DNA of 64,000 nucleotides from Heterohyrax brucei (Eukaryota > Chordata > Mammalia > Hyracoidea > Procaviidae), in the NCBI GenBank assembly GCA_028571685.1, contig CM053140.1:145747701-145811700 (forward strand), written 5' to 3'. Position 1 is the stretch's first letter. The number at the start of each line of letters is the position of its first letter. The translations under genes were made by a program, and so were the position numbers. The notes below the pieces were generated by a model. It did no database searches and had not been told where the DNA came from. It saw only the letters and a list, made by a program, of their open reading frames with translations. This document shows, in pieces, positions 23,351 through 34,736 of the stretch.

Positions 23351-24420
23351 GAGATGAAAGTTGTAGGCCTTTGCTCTTCATCAGTAAGTGCTTCAAGTCC
23401 ACTTCACTTTCAGCAAGCAGACTTCTGTTATCTCAGCTTGTTAGTGAGTCTTCCTCCAATCCTGATGCTGCATTTTTCTTTATATAGTTTGGCATCTTGG
23501 ATTATTTGTTCAGCATACAGATTGAATAAGTATAGTGAAAGGATAAAACCCTGACATACATCTTTCTTGATTTGAAACCACGCTGTTCCCCTTGTTCCAT
23601 CTTTCTATTGACCTTTTGCTTTCTTCATGGGTGATGACGCCCTTCATGTCATTCTATGACTTATCTGGACTTCAATCATTAGTGTTCAATGTGTCAAATT
23701 TTTTCTTTAGCTAGTCTTTAAATTCAGGTTGAATATACTCAAGATCATACCTTAGCTCCCATGGGCTTAATTTTCTTAAGCTTCAACTTGAACTTGTATA
23801 TGAGCACTTGATAGTCTGTTCCACAGTCACCCTCCTTGGCCTTGTTCTGACTGATGAAATTGAGCCTCTCCATCATTTCTTTCCACATATATAATCAATT
23901 TGATCCCTGTGTATTCCATCTGGCAAGGTCCACTTGTATAGTCACTGCTTTTTTTAAAAGGTATTTGCAGTGAAGAAGTCATTGGTCTTACAGAATTCTT
24001 TAATGCAATCTTAGGCATTGTTTCACCACCAATGCCATGTTTTCCAACAAATATTCCTTCTTTGTTTCCAGTTTTCACATTCTAGGCACCGGCAACTATC
24101 AGTGTATCTTGATTGCATACGTAATCAATTTCAAACTGTAGAAATCAGTAAAAATCATCAATTTCTTTGTCTTTGACCTTAGTGGTTGCTGAATAAATTT
24201 GAATAATAATCCTATTAACTGGTCTTCCTCAAAGAAGTATAGATACTATCCTATCACTGACAGCATTGTACTTCAGGATAGGTCTTGAAATCTTCTTTTT
24301 GACAATGAATGAAACACCATTCATTTCTAATTTGTTATTCCTGACATAGGAGACCATATGACTGTCTAATTCAAAATGGCCAATACCAGTCCATTTCAGC
24401 TTACTAACATATATTATGTG

Positions 24421-24450
24421 ACGCCCTGGTGGTATGTTGGTTGTGATTAT
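24421..24450 (+). repeat. AfroSINE head fragment, sense
   Basis: ACGCCCTGGTGGTATGTTGG matches only the first bases of the SINE. It sits between the RTE and the L1 fragment that follows, possibly left by a deletion. Confidence 0.45.
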
Positions 24451-24470
24451 ATGAATCTTTCTTAAATAAT

Positions 24471-25130
24471 ATTTTATTATGGTTAAATGAAAGTTTACAC
24501 ATGAATTCAATTTGCCATGTCAAACTCCATACCTAGACCTCTATGTGACTCCATCTGCTATCCCAGCACTGTGACAGCACACTCATCCCTTCCACTCTGT
24601 ATTTCCCATATTCCTCAACCTAGTCCTGTCCCCTCCTCTCTGTCTTCTCTTCTTGTTACTAATGGGAGCTGCTCCAACAGCCTCATGTCTTATAGTCCAG
24701 TCCAATTTTGTCTAAAAGGTTGTCTTCAGTGCTAGTTTCATTTCTGGTGTAGGAGCAAGAGCAGGGGCCATGGTCTCAGGTGACCGTTCAGTTCATTAGA
24801 CCATCAAGTCTAGTCTTTTACCAGAATTCTACAACTGCACCCATATTTTTCTCCCTCTGTGTCAGGAAGTCTGACATTGTATTGCCTTTTAAAGCAAACA
24901 TTGGAGGTAGCTGGGCACCATCTAGTTCTTCTGGTCTCATGCAGGTGTAAACTCTGGATCATTTAGTTCCTTCTGTTTCCTGCACTCACATGTTCCTCCT
25001 GTTTTTGACATCCTTTTTTCCCCTGTTTCAATTGGATTGAGACTAATTAATGCTCTTACAAGACAGCTTGCAAGCTTTTAGGACCCCAGACCACTCACCA
25101 AGTTGAGATGCAGACGACTGTATCAGTCTT
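24471..25130 (-). mobile_element. L1 3'-UTR fragment, antisense, inside RTE
   Basis: It starts TTTTATTATGGTTAAATGAA, the complement of an L1 tail. A pyrimidine-rich body resembling 17578-17956 follows, then GGTAGCTGGGCACCATCTAG, which also matches the complement of the L1 3' UTR at 39480-39720. RTE sequence resumes immediately after at TGTGTTCCATCC. Confidence 0.75.
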
Positions 25131-25611
25131 TATGTGTTCCATCCCATTTTGATGACTTCCAGTTTTCCTAGATTCATACTTTGTACATTCCACTTTCTGA
25201 TTACTAATGGATGTTTGTAGCTGTTTCTTTTCATTTTGGGTGGTGCCACATCAGCAAATGAAGGTCCCAAAAGCTTGACTCCATCAACATCATTAAGATC
25301 AACTCTGTCTTGAGGAGGCAGCTCTTCTCCAGTCATATTTTGAGTACCTTCTAACTGTGGGGCTCATTATCTAGCACTATTCATAAGATTTTCACTTCCC
25401 AATTTTTCAGAAGTAGTCTACCAGCTTTTTCTTCCTTTTCTGTCCTAATTTGGAGGCTCTGCGGAAGCCAGTGAAGCACAGGTGATCCTTCTGGTCTTTG
25501 AAATACCAGTGTCATAGCTTCCAGCATCACAGCAACATGCAAGCCACTACAGTAGGACAGTCTGACAGATGAGTGGTGATAATAACCAGTAGTTTATACT
25601 GTCTCCAGAAA

Positions 25612-26529
25612 AAAAGATCAGAATACAGGATTTTAGATCAGGAAAAGGCCTTAGGTACTATCTAGACCAATCACTTTGTTTCACAAGAAAAAATTACAGA
25701 ATAGCTTCTTTTTCTCAACCAGCAGCCAGTGGAGCACAAATTTTCATTGAAGGGGATAGAGCTGGGAGGATCCACAACATACTTCCACAGGAAATCAGAG
25801 TTCTATGGGATTCCCCTGGAGGAAACTTTATACTAGAGTCGAGATGCTGAGAGAAAAAAGAAGAGTACTAGAAGGACAGACAGAAGAAAACCAAAGCCAA
25901 CATGACTTCACTTCCCAGGTTGTAAAAGACTTTACTTAGATCTGCCCTGGAAAATTATTGAGGACGAGTCTAAAAAGAATTCAGTAAATTATAATCTGAT
26001 GCTGAATAAAATTGCCACATGGCATTTCTAAGAACCTTAGTGGTACGTCTCTAAAATGTCACAATAAATACATGTATTTTGTCAAAATAAGTCCTTCCAC
26101 ATGTTATCTTATAGTAATGGTAAATAAAACATAGAGAACAAAACTATTCCGGGATGGATAAGCAGACAGTTGAAGGGATCCTACAAGCTTTTCCAGTTTG
26201 CATTTAAAACAGCAAAATGCATGATTAAAAATGGGTACTATTTGAGGATAAAAGAGCACCATTTTCCAAACTCTTTGACGATGATATAGTCTCACTTTGC
26301 TTCTAAAAATTCCTTTTGCAGTTGGCTCTACAGAAGTCTACGTTCTGCACTATTCTTAGCTCTTAGCTAGGTTGACAGCAGTTGGAGAATTCCAGAGTCC
26401 TCAACGCCAAATTCCAGGACATGAAGATAATACCACCATTTCAAACTTCTCTTTTAAAACTAAATGCATAATTTTAGAAGATTTTAGCTATCAAAAGAAT
26501 GCTGCTTTTAAATATAAAACCTCAAAAAA
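25612..26529. other. Unassigned spacer
   Basis: No repeat or coding signature is recognised. Confidence 0.4.
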
Positions 26530-26731
26530 TCAAATCCTTTACCATCAAGTCAGTTCCAACTCATTATCAACCTAAAAGAGAGCATAGAATTGCCCTATAG
26601 GGTTCCCAAGACCAAAGTCCTTACAGAAGCAGACTTCCACATCTTTCTCCCTTGGAGTGCCTGATGGGTTTGAACAACCACCTTTTTGGTTAACAGCTGA
26701 GAACCTAACCACTATGCCACCAGGACTCCTT
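26530..26731 (-). repeat. AfroSINE long form, antisense
   Basis: The tail complement ACCATCAAGTCAGTTCCAAC is followed by the long-form segment CAAAGTCCTTACAGAAGCAG and CAGACTTCCACATCTTTC, then the head complement CTAACCACTATGCCACCAGG. Confidence 0.92.
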
Positions 26732-26946
26732 TTGAGTACAACATAGGCTAAAACAAAGATTTCCTGTAGCAAACTTAAAATACCAACAATTTCATTTACA
26801 AGTGGTAATGGAGGTGATAAATATATGTTTTTTGTATTGTATACATGACTCCAGTACTAAAATTTCAAAGAAAATTGGTATTTCACATTTTAGCAACTGC
26901 CCAATAAATTAAATAGATGATGTCACATGCATGCATTTCCCAGATT

Positions 26947-28095
26947 TGGACTCAGTCATTGATCAAATATTTATTAAGACCCTATTATGAGCCAAGCACA
27001 AAGTCCTGGGGATCAAAGCAAACAAAAATCCAAGACTTCATGGGGGGTTACAGTCTAGTGAGGAGAGACAGACAAGAAAAGGTAAACATTTAAAAGTATA
27101 GGTAATTTATATATTACATGAGACAAGAAGTGATGTTTGGAAAAAAAAGAAAGAAAGAAAGAAACGGGGTTGGCGAAAAGTGGTCGAGATACCATGTAGT
27201 TTAAAATAGGATGATCTGGGTATAATTTCTTAAGACGGTGATGTTTGAAAAGACTTATAGTAAGTGCAGAATCTAGCAATGTAGGTACTAGGGAAGCTTG
27301 TTCTAGGCAGAGATCTACCCACAGGTCCAGAGATTGTCTGGACAATTTGGGTTGTGTGGATACAGCAGAATGATTGAAACAGTGGTTGGAGACAAGATCA
27401 TAGCTGATTAGGGGCCCAGCTGATGCATGATTTTGTAGACATTGTTGTTACTTTGGATTTTAGTTTGGAGTGACATGATCTGTCTTATGCTTTACACAGA
27501 TGACTCCAATTGCTTTTTTGAAACAAATTGTAAGGAACAAGGATCTAATTAGGATACTCACTAGGGGATGAAAGATAAGAGTGGATTCATACCAGGGTGC
27601 TAGTAGTGGAAGTGATTTGCTCTGATTAAATACAGTAGATACTTTTAAATTAGAGTGGGTGAGATTTTCTGACTGATTACATGTGGTGACTGAAACAAAG
27701 AGAAGATTGAGACTAGCTCTAAGAATTTGGTTCTGAGCAGTTAAAAGGGTGGCTTTTCCATCGATTGAGATAGAGAAGACTACAGGTGAAATATTGGGAG
27801 AGGTGATGATCAGCTACTGAGTTTGGATATATTCTTTGACGTGTTAATTAACTCTTCTAGTAGACATTTGAAGCAGACAGCGGGTAGAGGCATCCATTTC
27901 AGAGAGTTTTGTTGAAAAGTCGGCCAAGCGATGTGGAGATAACAGGCAGGCATGGTGATGTCGGTGGAAAACTTTTTAGTTTTTGTGTTTATTTGTTTTC
28001 AGACAGGAAATGTAAAAGCCTATTATTACACTGACAGCAACAGTCCAAAAAAATGAGAGATTGATGAAGCAGGAGAAATGCTAAAGCAATGACCC
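26947..28095 (-). mobile_element. L2 LINE, antisense, ancient
   Basis: It opens with the complement of the L2 3' end (GTCATTGATCAAATATTTAT, then ACCCTATTATGAGCCAAG) and continues with the complement of L2 coding sequence: GAGTGACATGATCTGTCT, GATGACTCCAATTGCTTTTT and, near 27845, the TTCTAGTAGACATTTGAAGC block. It is highly diverged and has no open frame. An AAAG run at 27134-27163 interrupts it. Confidence 0.7.
27134..27163 (+). repeat. (AAAG)n microsatellite
   Basis: An A-run passes into five or so AAAG/GAAA units. Confidence 0.85.
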
Positions 28096-28103
28096 TTTGG
28101 AAG

Positions 28104-28719
28104 TGTTTTAGTTATCCAAGTGCTGCTATAACAGAAATACCACAAGTGGGTTGCTTTAACAAACAGGAATTTATCCTTTCACAGTTTAGGAGGCTAGAAG
28201 TTCTCATTCCGTGCACTAGCTGCAGGGGGAAGACTCTGTCTGTCAGCTCTAGGGGGAGGTCTTTGTCTCCTTTCAACATCTGTGGGCCCTGCATTTCTTG
28301 GACCTCTATGTCTGTCTTTGCAACAGTCTACTAGACGGTTCTCAACACAGGGACCCTGGGTCCAAACTTTTCTTTCTTGATTACAGTCAGGTCCTTTCTC
28401 TACCTGGTGACTCCTCTATCCTTTTATCTCTTGCAAGATAAAAGGTGATGCAGATTACACCCCAAGGACACTCCCCTTACATCAGATCAGGGCTATGACC
28501 TACGTCAGGGTGTTGCATACCACCCTAATCTTCATTAACTTGACCTAACCCTGCCTCATTAACATAATGGACAACTCACTCCTAAATGGAACTATAACCA
28601 CAAGCATAGAGGCTACAAGTTATGATGTCTCTCAAGTTGGACGACAATGGCGCAATACTGGAATCACAGTCTAGCCAAGATGACACATATTTGGGGGGAT
28701 CACACTTTAATCCAGGACA
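28104..28719 (-). mobile_element. MaLR-type LTR, antisense
   Basis: It starts TGTTTTAGTTATCCAAGTGC and includes the AACAGAAATACCACAAGTGG segment common to the other antisense copies here. The far end reads ATTTGGGGGGATCACAC before GGACA. Flanks GGAAG and GTAAG suggest a target duplication. It is inserted at the edge of the L2. Confidence 0.8.
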
Positions 28720-28910
28720 GTAAGAAAGTATGGGATCTAGTGTAGATGCTGCTAGAAAGTCAGAGTCTGGTGAAATCTATTTCAGTGGTGATTGACAATG
28801 GTAGGGGAAATGTTTGCGGTTTGAGGAAAGACATGAAAAAAATTAACTAATAAAGTGGGCAAGTCAATGGACCAGGGCAACACAATTTCCAGTCAGCATT
28901 TGCATTAAGC

Positions 28911-29085
28911 AGAGCCCTGGTGGTACAGTGGTTAGGAGCTCAGGCTGCTGATCAAAAGTTTGGCAGCTTGAACCTACCAGGCCCTCCTTGAAAGCTCTTA
29001 TGAGAGAGTTCTACTCTGTCCCATACGGTTGCTGTGAGTCAGAATGGACAACAGGGCAATGAAGTTGTTTTTGTTTTGTTTTGTT
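28911..29085 (+). repeat. AfroSINE, sense
   Basis: AGAGCCCTGGTGGTACAGTG, GTTAGGAGCTCAGGCTGCTG and a tail with GCTGTGAGTCAGAATGGACA. The terminal T-rich run contains (GTTTT)n. Confidence 0.92.
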
Positions 29086-29090
29086 TTTCT

Positions 29091-29641
29091 TTGTTGGCAT
29101 ACAATGACTGCTTAATTATAATAATTATAGAATGATAAAAATCTGGGATTGTTAAAAAAGGCTGCTAGAGATTCCAGTACATTTTAAGGTGTGTATCCCA
29201 GCATTCTCCTTTTATGTCTTTCCAGGAAAGAAGGAAAAGTGTTCAGGAGAAGGATTTTTTCCCCTTTCTTCTCATCTGGTATATCCCTGTGACAACTATT
29301 CCTCTCTTTGGGGAAATTCATCTGCTTTCAAGAAGAAATGGTAGTGTTGCAGGAGAAGCTACATTTCCACCCAAACACTTCAGTCCAATGCAGAATATCT
29401 GCCTAGCTCTTACCTTTTGGGAGACAAATCAGATCAGAAACTATCAAACGATCTTCAAAAGCATGTAGGAAAAATTGTCCAAAAATATGTCTAATGAGTT
29501 TAACATCAGCAATTAAACAAGTATTTACTACCAGATAATTATGACACTGTCTGAACTTGCAGATCTCATATTCTAGCCAGGAGATTGAGATCTAAATATG
29601 ACTTGAAATTTCCAATTGCTAAGTGGCATGATAAAAATAGG
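29091..29641. other. Unassigned spacer
   Basis: Contains an open plus frame at 29214-29468 with no family resemblance. No repeat is recognised. Confidence 0.35.
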
Positions 29642-30157
29642 TGTCATGGATTGAATTGTGTCTCCCTGAAAATATGTGTAGTAAAGAGAGGCCAGGATTC
29701 CCTATATTCTGTGATCGCCTTACACTTTGTGATTTTCTGATGCTGTAAATTCTAAACTCTACCTGTGGCTAATAGATAGAATGATTATGTTAAAATAGAA
29801 TTAGGGTGGGACTGCAACACCCTTACTAAGGGAGTTACCCCAGAGTATGGCTTGCACCACCCTTTGTCCTTTCATCCTACAGGAGATAAAAAGAGAGAGA
29901 GGCAAGCAGAGAACTGGGAACTTCATACCATCAAGAAAGCAGCACCAGGAATAGAGCACATCCTGTAGACTCTCCTTGAACAAAGACTGATAATAACGCA
30001 GTGACTTTCCTCCACAGCCGACGAGGAAAGCCTTTCCTTGGAGTGACACTCTGCATTTGGACTTGTAGCCTACCAGACTGTGAAGAATAAACTTTCATTT
30101 GTTAAAGCCATCCACTCTGCGGTACTTCTGTTAGAGAAGCACTAGCTGACTAAAACA
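29642..30157 (+). mobile_element. MaLR-type solo LTR, sense
   Basis: TGTCATGGATTGAATTGTGT at the 5' end, AATAAACTTTCATTTGTTAA (poly-A signal) near the 3' end, and CTGACTAAAACA at the terminus. TAGG flanks both sides as a short target duplication. It is uninterrupted, so at about 515 bp it shows the natural length of this LTR family. Confidence 0.85.
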
Positions 30158-30229
30158 TAGGGTATAATGGATTGTGCAGTCACATATAAGAAAATAATTA
30201 GTTCCATAAGTCCAGGAAGCCTTCAACAA

Positions 30230-30500
30230 GTAGGTGTCATTTCAGGAGGCCTTGGAAAGAAGAGAAGGAGTTTTAAAGCTGAAAAGGAAAGGAGGGTGAC
30301 TTTCAAATACAGGGATTAATGAGTACACTGAGGAAAGGCCAAGAAACGGGAAGGTAGGCGGGACAAGAGGCAAAGGATTTTGACACGCTAAGAGGTCTGG
30401 ACTTTATTTGACAAGTAAAAAGGAATGATCAATGTTTTTGAGCAGAGAAATTCTATGGCAATATTGATATTTTAAAAGAGAACTATGTAATATGTATTAT
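30230..30500 (-). mobile_element. L2 LINE fragment, antisense
   Basis: GGAGGCCTTGGAAAGAAGAG and AGAGGTCTGGACTTTATTTG match the antisense L2 layout, as does TTTTTGAGCAGAGAAATTC. Very diverged. Confidence 0.5.
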
Positions 30501-30534
30501 TCACAATGGTAACAAAAATATAAGATACTTAGGT

Positions 30535-31712
30535 ATATGTATATTGACAGGCAGTTGCCAGAAATTCAAGTAGATTCAGAAGAAGATATGGAACCAGAGA
30601 TATCATCACTGATGTCAGTTGGATTTTGGCTGAAAGGTGAGAGTACTGGAAAGATGTTTATTTGTATTTTATTGACTACAAAAGTCATTCCACTGTGTGA
30701 CTCTTAACAAATTATAGATAACATTGTGAAGAATGAGAATTCCAGGTCACTTAATTGTTCTCTTGAGGAGCCGTACATGCATGAGGAAGTGGTCATTTGA
30801 ACAGAAGAAGGTACTATGTTGTTTAAAGATAATAAAAGGTTATATCCTTTCACCATACCTATTCAATCTATATGCTGAGTAAATAATGCAAGAAACGGGA
30901 CATGATGAAGAGTAGGACATCAGGATTGGAGGAAGGCCCGTCAACAACCTGCATTATGCAGATGACACAACCGTGCTTGCTGAAAGTGACGAGGACTTGA
31001 GGCACTTACTGACGAAGATCAAAGACCACAGCCTTCAGTACAGATTATCTTTCAACATAAAAAAAACAAAAATTTTCACAACTAGACGTATAAGAAATAT
31101 TGTGACAAACTGAGAAAAGATTGCAGTTATCAAGGATTTCATGTCACTTCGATCTGTGATCAACACCTATGGGAGCAGTGGCCAAGGAATCAACACACTG
31201 CATTGGGCAAATGTGCTGCAATAGATTTCTTTAAAGTGTTGAAAAGCACAAATATCACCTTGAAGACTAAGGTGCATCAGACTCATACATTTGTGAAAGC
31301 TGGATGGTGAAAAAGGAAGCCTGGAAAAGAACTGACATCTTTGAATTGCGGTGTAAGTGAAGCATGCTGACTATACCAAGGACTGCCAAAAGAACAAACA
31401 AGTCTGCCTTGGAAGAAGTGCCACCATAATGGCCCTGAGAAGCAAGCATGGTGAGACTATGCCTCACATACCTTGAGCTAGTTATTAGGAGGGATCAGTC
31501 CCTAGAGAAGGACATCATGCTTCATAAAGCAGCAGACAAGTGAAGAAGTGGAAGACTCTCAATGAGATGGATTGACGCAGTGGCTTCTGCAATGGGCCTA
31601 AGCATGACAGCGATTGTGAGGATGGTGCAGGTCCTGGCAGTGTTCTGTTCTCTTGTACATGAAGTCCTTATGACCTGGTGCCAACTTGACAATACCTAAC
31701 AACAACAAGACG
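30535..31712 (+). mobile_element. RTE-clade LINE 3' part, sense
   Basis: It covers reverse transcriptase from the segment GGCAGTTGCCAGAAATTCAA to the 3' end TACCTAACAACAACA. Near 30950 the frame encodes LHYADDTTVLAESDEDL, so the catalytic YADD motif is intact even though many stops and frameshifts surround it. 5'-truncated at almost the same point as the 12686-13914 copy. Confidence 0.9.
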
Positions 31713-32286
31713 GGAATAGATCTAATAAAAGATATCATGGAAAAGACTTCTAGTGGTCCCCAACTATCCATTTTTCCCTTTTTATCCTGAGCACACACCA
31801 CACAGAATAAAGATCTCCCTCCACTTTCCTCTAAGTAAATGTAAAGTTGACGGAGGAGACACTGCAGACCCCTGAAGGGCAGATATCCTACTTATTATGC
31901 TACGACAAGTGGTTTTCCATGTCATCCCTCCTGGTAAAGGCCCATCTCTCTCTTGATCTCTCTCTGTCTCTCTCAACCTCTCTCTCAGTCTCGATTTCTC
32001 TCTCTGTGTGTGCTTGGGATCCCAGGGCATCTCCTCTTCTAAATGCATTACTTCTTTAGTTATTCCTTCTTTATTTCACAAAATCAACAGTTCATCTTCC
32101 AAAGGAACATTCTCTTCAGCTTACAAACGTCTTCGAATATCTGCCATCTTAAAAACAAGAACTTCTCTCTATACTCACTTCAGTTGCAGTCCTATTTCCT
32201 TGCTTCCAGAAATAACCACATTTGTTGAGTTTTAAATACATATTAGCTGTTGTCCCGTTTTTCTCTTCTTTCTCTGTTACCTGTTG
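31713..32286. other. Spacer with CT-rich low-complexity tract
   Basis: 31947-32013 is a degenerate (TC)n tract of CTCTCTCT units broken by AACC and AGTC. The rest is unassigned. Confidence 0.5.
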
Positions 32287-32596
32287 TTACCCATTGCCAT
32301 CAAATATAACCACCCTATAAGACAGAGTAGAACAGCACCATAGGGCTTCCAAAGAGTGATTGTTATGTTGCTGTCGAGTAGCATGTAATTCATAACAACA
32401 CTATAGAACAGAGCAGAGTTGCCCCATAGAGTTTCCAAGGAGTGCCTGGTCGATTTGAACTGCCAACGTTTTGATTAGCAGCCATAATACTTAACCACTA
32501 TGCCACCAGAGTTTCCAAGGAGTGAGTGACTGGTGGGTTCAAATTTCTGACATTTTGGTTAGCAGGTGAACTTTTAACCACTGTGCCACCATGGCT
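32287..32596 (-). repeat. AfroSINE, antisense, with a second AfroSINE inside
   Basis: The outer copy starts GTTACCCATTGCCATCAAAT and is interrupted after GGGCTTCCAAAGAGTGA. It resumes at about 32509 with CCAAGGAGTGAGTGACTGGT and ends with the head complement CCACTGTGCCACCATGGC. The repeated CCAAAGAGTGA / CCAAGGAGTGAGTG marks the junction. Confidence 0.8.
32361..32512 (-). repeat. AfroSINE, antisense, nested
   Basis: TTGCTGTCGAGTAGCATGTA, then GCCCCATAGAGTTTCCAAGG, then ACTTAACCACTATGCCACCA. It is complete and in the same orientation as its host SINE. Confidence 0.85.
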
Positions 32597-32870
32597 AGCT
32601 GCTATTAAATTGTCTCCACCTCCTAGTGACCTTAAGAACAGCAAAACAACATTGCTGGGTCCTGTGCCATCTTTGTGATGACTAGTATTTTAGTATTTAG
32701 AGTTGTGGCTATTGTGTTAATCCACCTCACTGAAAACTTTCCCGTTTCACTGACCTTCTATTTTACTAAATATGTTGATCTTTCCTAATGAAGTGTCCAA
32801 AACAAGCATGCTGAAGTCTCATTGTCTTTGCATCTAAGAAGCATTCTGGTTGTATTTCTTCTATGAATGG
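32597..32870 (-). mobile_element. RTE-clade LINE 3' end, antisense
   Basis: AGCTGCTATTAAATTGTCTC starts the complement of the 3' tail. GCTGGGTCCTGTGCCATCTT and GAAGTGTCCAAAACAAGC follow, the same order as in 14398-14700 and 22086-22330. Confidence 0.85.
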
Positions 32871-33279
32871 TGTCTTAGTCATCTAGTGTTGCTGTGACCA
32901 AAATACCACAAGTAAATGGCTCTGAAAAGAAAAATTTTATTTTGTTACAGACCAGTAGGCTTAAAGTCCAAATTTAGGATGTCAGCTCCAGGGGAAGGCT
33001 TTCTCTGTTGGCTCTGGAGGAATGTCCTTGTCATCTACCTTCCCCTGAACTGAGAGTTTCTGATATGCAAGGACGCGGGTCCTTTCCAAAGGACACACTC
33101 AGCTCCCAGCACTGCTTCTTGGTGGTCTGAGTTCCCAGATCTCTCTGCTACCTTCCTTCCTTCATAGCTCAAGAGACTACCTCAGGGCACGTGACAGTCT
33201 AATATCACACGGTACCTAGAATCATGGCCCAGGGAAACAACCACACGCATTCTGGAGGAACACAATTCAATCCATAACA
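32871..33279 (-). mobile_element. MaLR-type LTR, antisense, perfect 5-bp target duplication
   Basis: TGTCTTAGTCATCTAGTGTT at one end and CAATTCAATCCATAACA at the other. AATGG lies immediately outside both ends (32866-32870 and 33280-33284). At about 410 bp it is shorter than the 29642 copy. It inserted into or next to the RTE 3' fragment. Confidence 0.88.
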
Positions 33280-33529
33280 AATGGCCTATTCCAACCTTTT
33301 TCTAAACTCAGTGTGCCACTGAAACTGAAAATAATGATAATACTTAAGTCATTTGGGACTTCCGTATCAACAGTTCTGTTTGGTGCTTTTCTGTTCTTTT
33401 TAAGCCAACCCCAAGAAGCAATTAAATTGTAATTTCAAAATGTGTTTGTCCTACTTCCTCTATCGTACACATTTTTCTTGGTCTCTGTGCTTCTACACTT
33501 CCTTGGTTTTCCTTCTACTTCTCTGGCTA

Positions 33530-33960
33530 TGTCTGCTCAGTCTCCTCTGCTTACTCCTCCTCTACCTGGCTTCTTGGAGTTAGAAATCCTCAGAGCTCAG
33601 TGCTGGAGATTTTATTAATCTTTCTCTACATTCTGTCCCCCCAAAAATTATCTCATCTATTTCCATGGTTTTAACCAAAAAAAAAAAAAAAAAAAAACCT
33701 GATGCTGTGGAGACAATTTCTACTCACATCTACCCTATAGGACAGAGTAGAACTCCTCCATATTGTTTCCAAGGAGTTGCTTTAAGTGTCCCCTAAAAAA
33801 GGTGGTGACTCCAAAATTGATACCACCACACCAATGACTATTTATCACCTCCATGAGCTGTCTTGAACATTTCATACTTAACATGTCCAGAGCCATACTC
33901 TTAATTTACAAACAAAAATGTAACTATTCCTCTCTCAGCCATCCTCCTTCAAGATAAAGC
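33530..33960 (+). mobile_element. L2 LINE fragment, sense
   Basis: Sequence around CTTGGAGTTAGAAATCCTCA, AGAGCTCAGTGCTGGAGATT and, past the SINE, CATACTTAACATGTCCAGAG matches L2 coding order. It is interrupted by the SINE at 33677-33790. Confidence 0.6.
33677..33790 (-). repeat. AfroSINE, antisense, 5'-truncated
   Basis: An uninterrupted A-run of over 20 bases precedes CTGATGCTGTGGAGACAATT (tail complement). The body CATATTGTTTCCAAGGAG is present and the head is missing. Confidence 0.82.
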
Positions 33961-34039
33961 CCTGAAAGCCAGCTCTTGTGGCTGTGAAAAGGCACAGATC
34001 TCCCTTCAAGAGAGTCTGGCTTAAAGATAAATCAAGTTC

Positions 34040-34395
34040 TGAGACACTCTACAACATGGATGAAAGTTGAAAATATTATACTCAGTGAACTACGTCAATC
34101 ACAAATGGATAAATATTATAAGATCACAATCATATGAAATATCTAGAACAGGCAAATGTATTGAGACCAAAGTTTAGCAGTGATTAACAGGGGTGGGAGA
34201 GAAGAGGAAGGGAGAGGCATTGTTCAAGAGGCAGTAAGTTTACATTTATAGTGATGGAAACTTCAGGGATAGCTGGTGGTGGTGTTTGCACACCATGATT
34301 AACATAACTAATGTCACTAAACTGTACATTCGAAAAGCGTTGGCCAGTATTACATGTATACAATTTTACCAAAAAAATAAATTAGAATAAAACAA
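34040..34395 (+). mobile_element. L1 LINE 3' end, sense, ancient
   Basis: ATATGAAATATCTAGAACAG and CAAATGTATTGAGACCAAAG, a GGGGTGGGAGAG stretch, TTTGCACACCATGATTAAC and CTAAACTGTACATTCGAAAA follow the order of an L1MA/B-type 3' end, closing in an A-rich tail. Confidence 0.72.
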
Positions 34396-34736
34396 AGGAA
34401 GCATGGCTCCGAGAACATGACTGACTAACCATCTTCCACTGCCACGTTTTCATGTGCATCCCTCGCTGACTCTGGGGCAATTCACTCCAAGAGATTCTAC
34501 CCTTTGGCTACTCCCAGGATGACTAAAGGCAGCAGAAGTAGTAGATGCAAGCTGTTTCTGCCAAACACGAGACCTTGTGGATAGCCTACCCAAGACTGTC
34601 TCCGATTTACACTACAAAGTATGCTGCACAAACCTTCCTTCCTCCTTCTCTCCTTCCACAGGTGTTAGGCCTGCGTCACGGTCTTCAGGATTTTCTCCTT
34701 TATTCTTGCTCCTTCCCTTTTATCCTCCGTGAGCAT
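34396..34736. other. Unassigned spacer
   Basis: No recognised repeat; lies between an L1 tail and an LTR. Confidence 0.4.

Larger units (their letters stand above)
22086..25611 (-). mobile_element. RTE-clade LINE, antisense, broken by nested insertions
   Basis: Minus-strand RTE sequence runs in three blocks: 22086-22691 (3' end and RT C-terminus), 23351-24420 (RT, then endonuclease) and 25131-25611 (endonuclease N-terminus and 5' region). The last block encodes DLNDVDGVKLLGPSFADV and NVQSMNLGKLEVIK, the usual start of RTE endonuclease. Around 23606 the sequence jumps from RT straight to the linker, so most of the RT core is deleted. Insertions at 22692-23350 and 24421-25130 are listed separately. 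All frames are broken. Confidence 0.88.
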
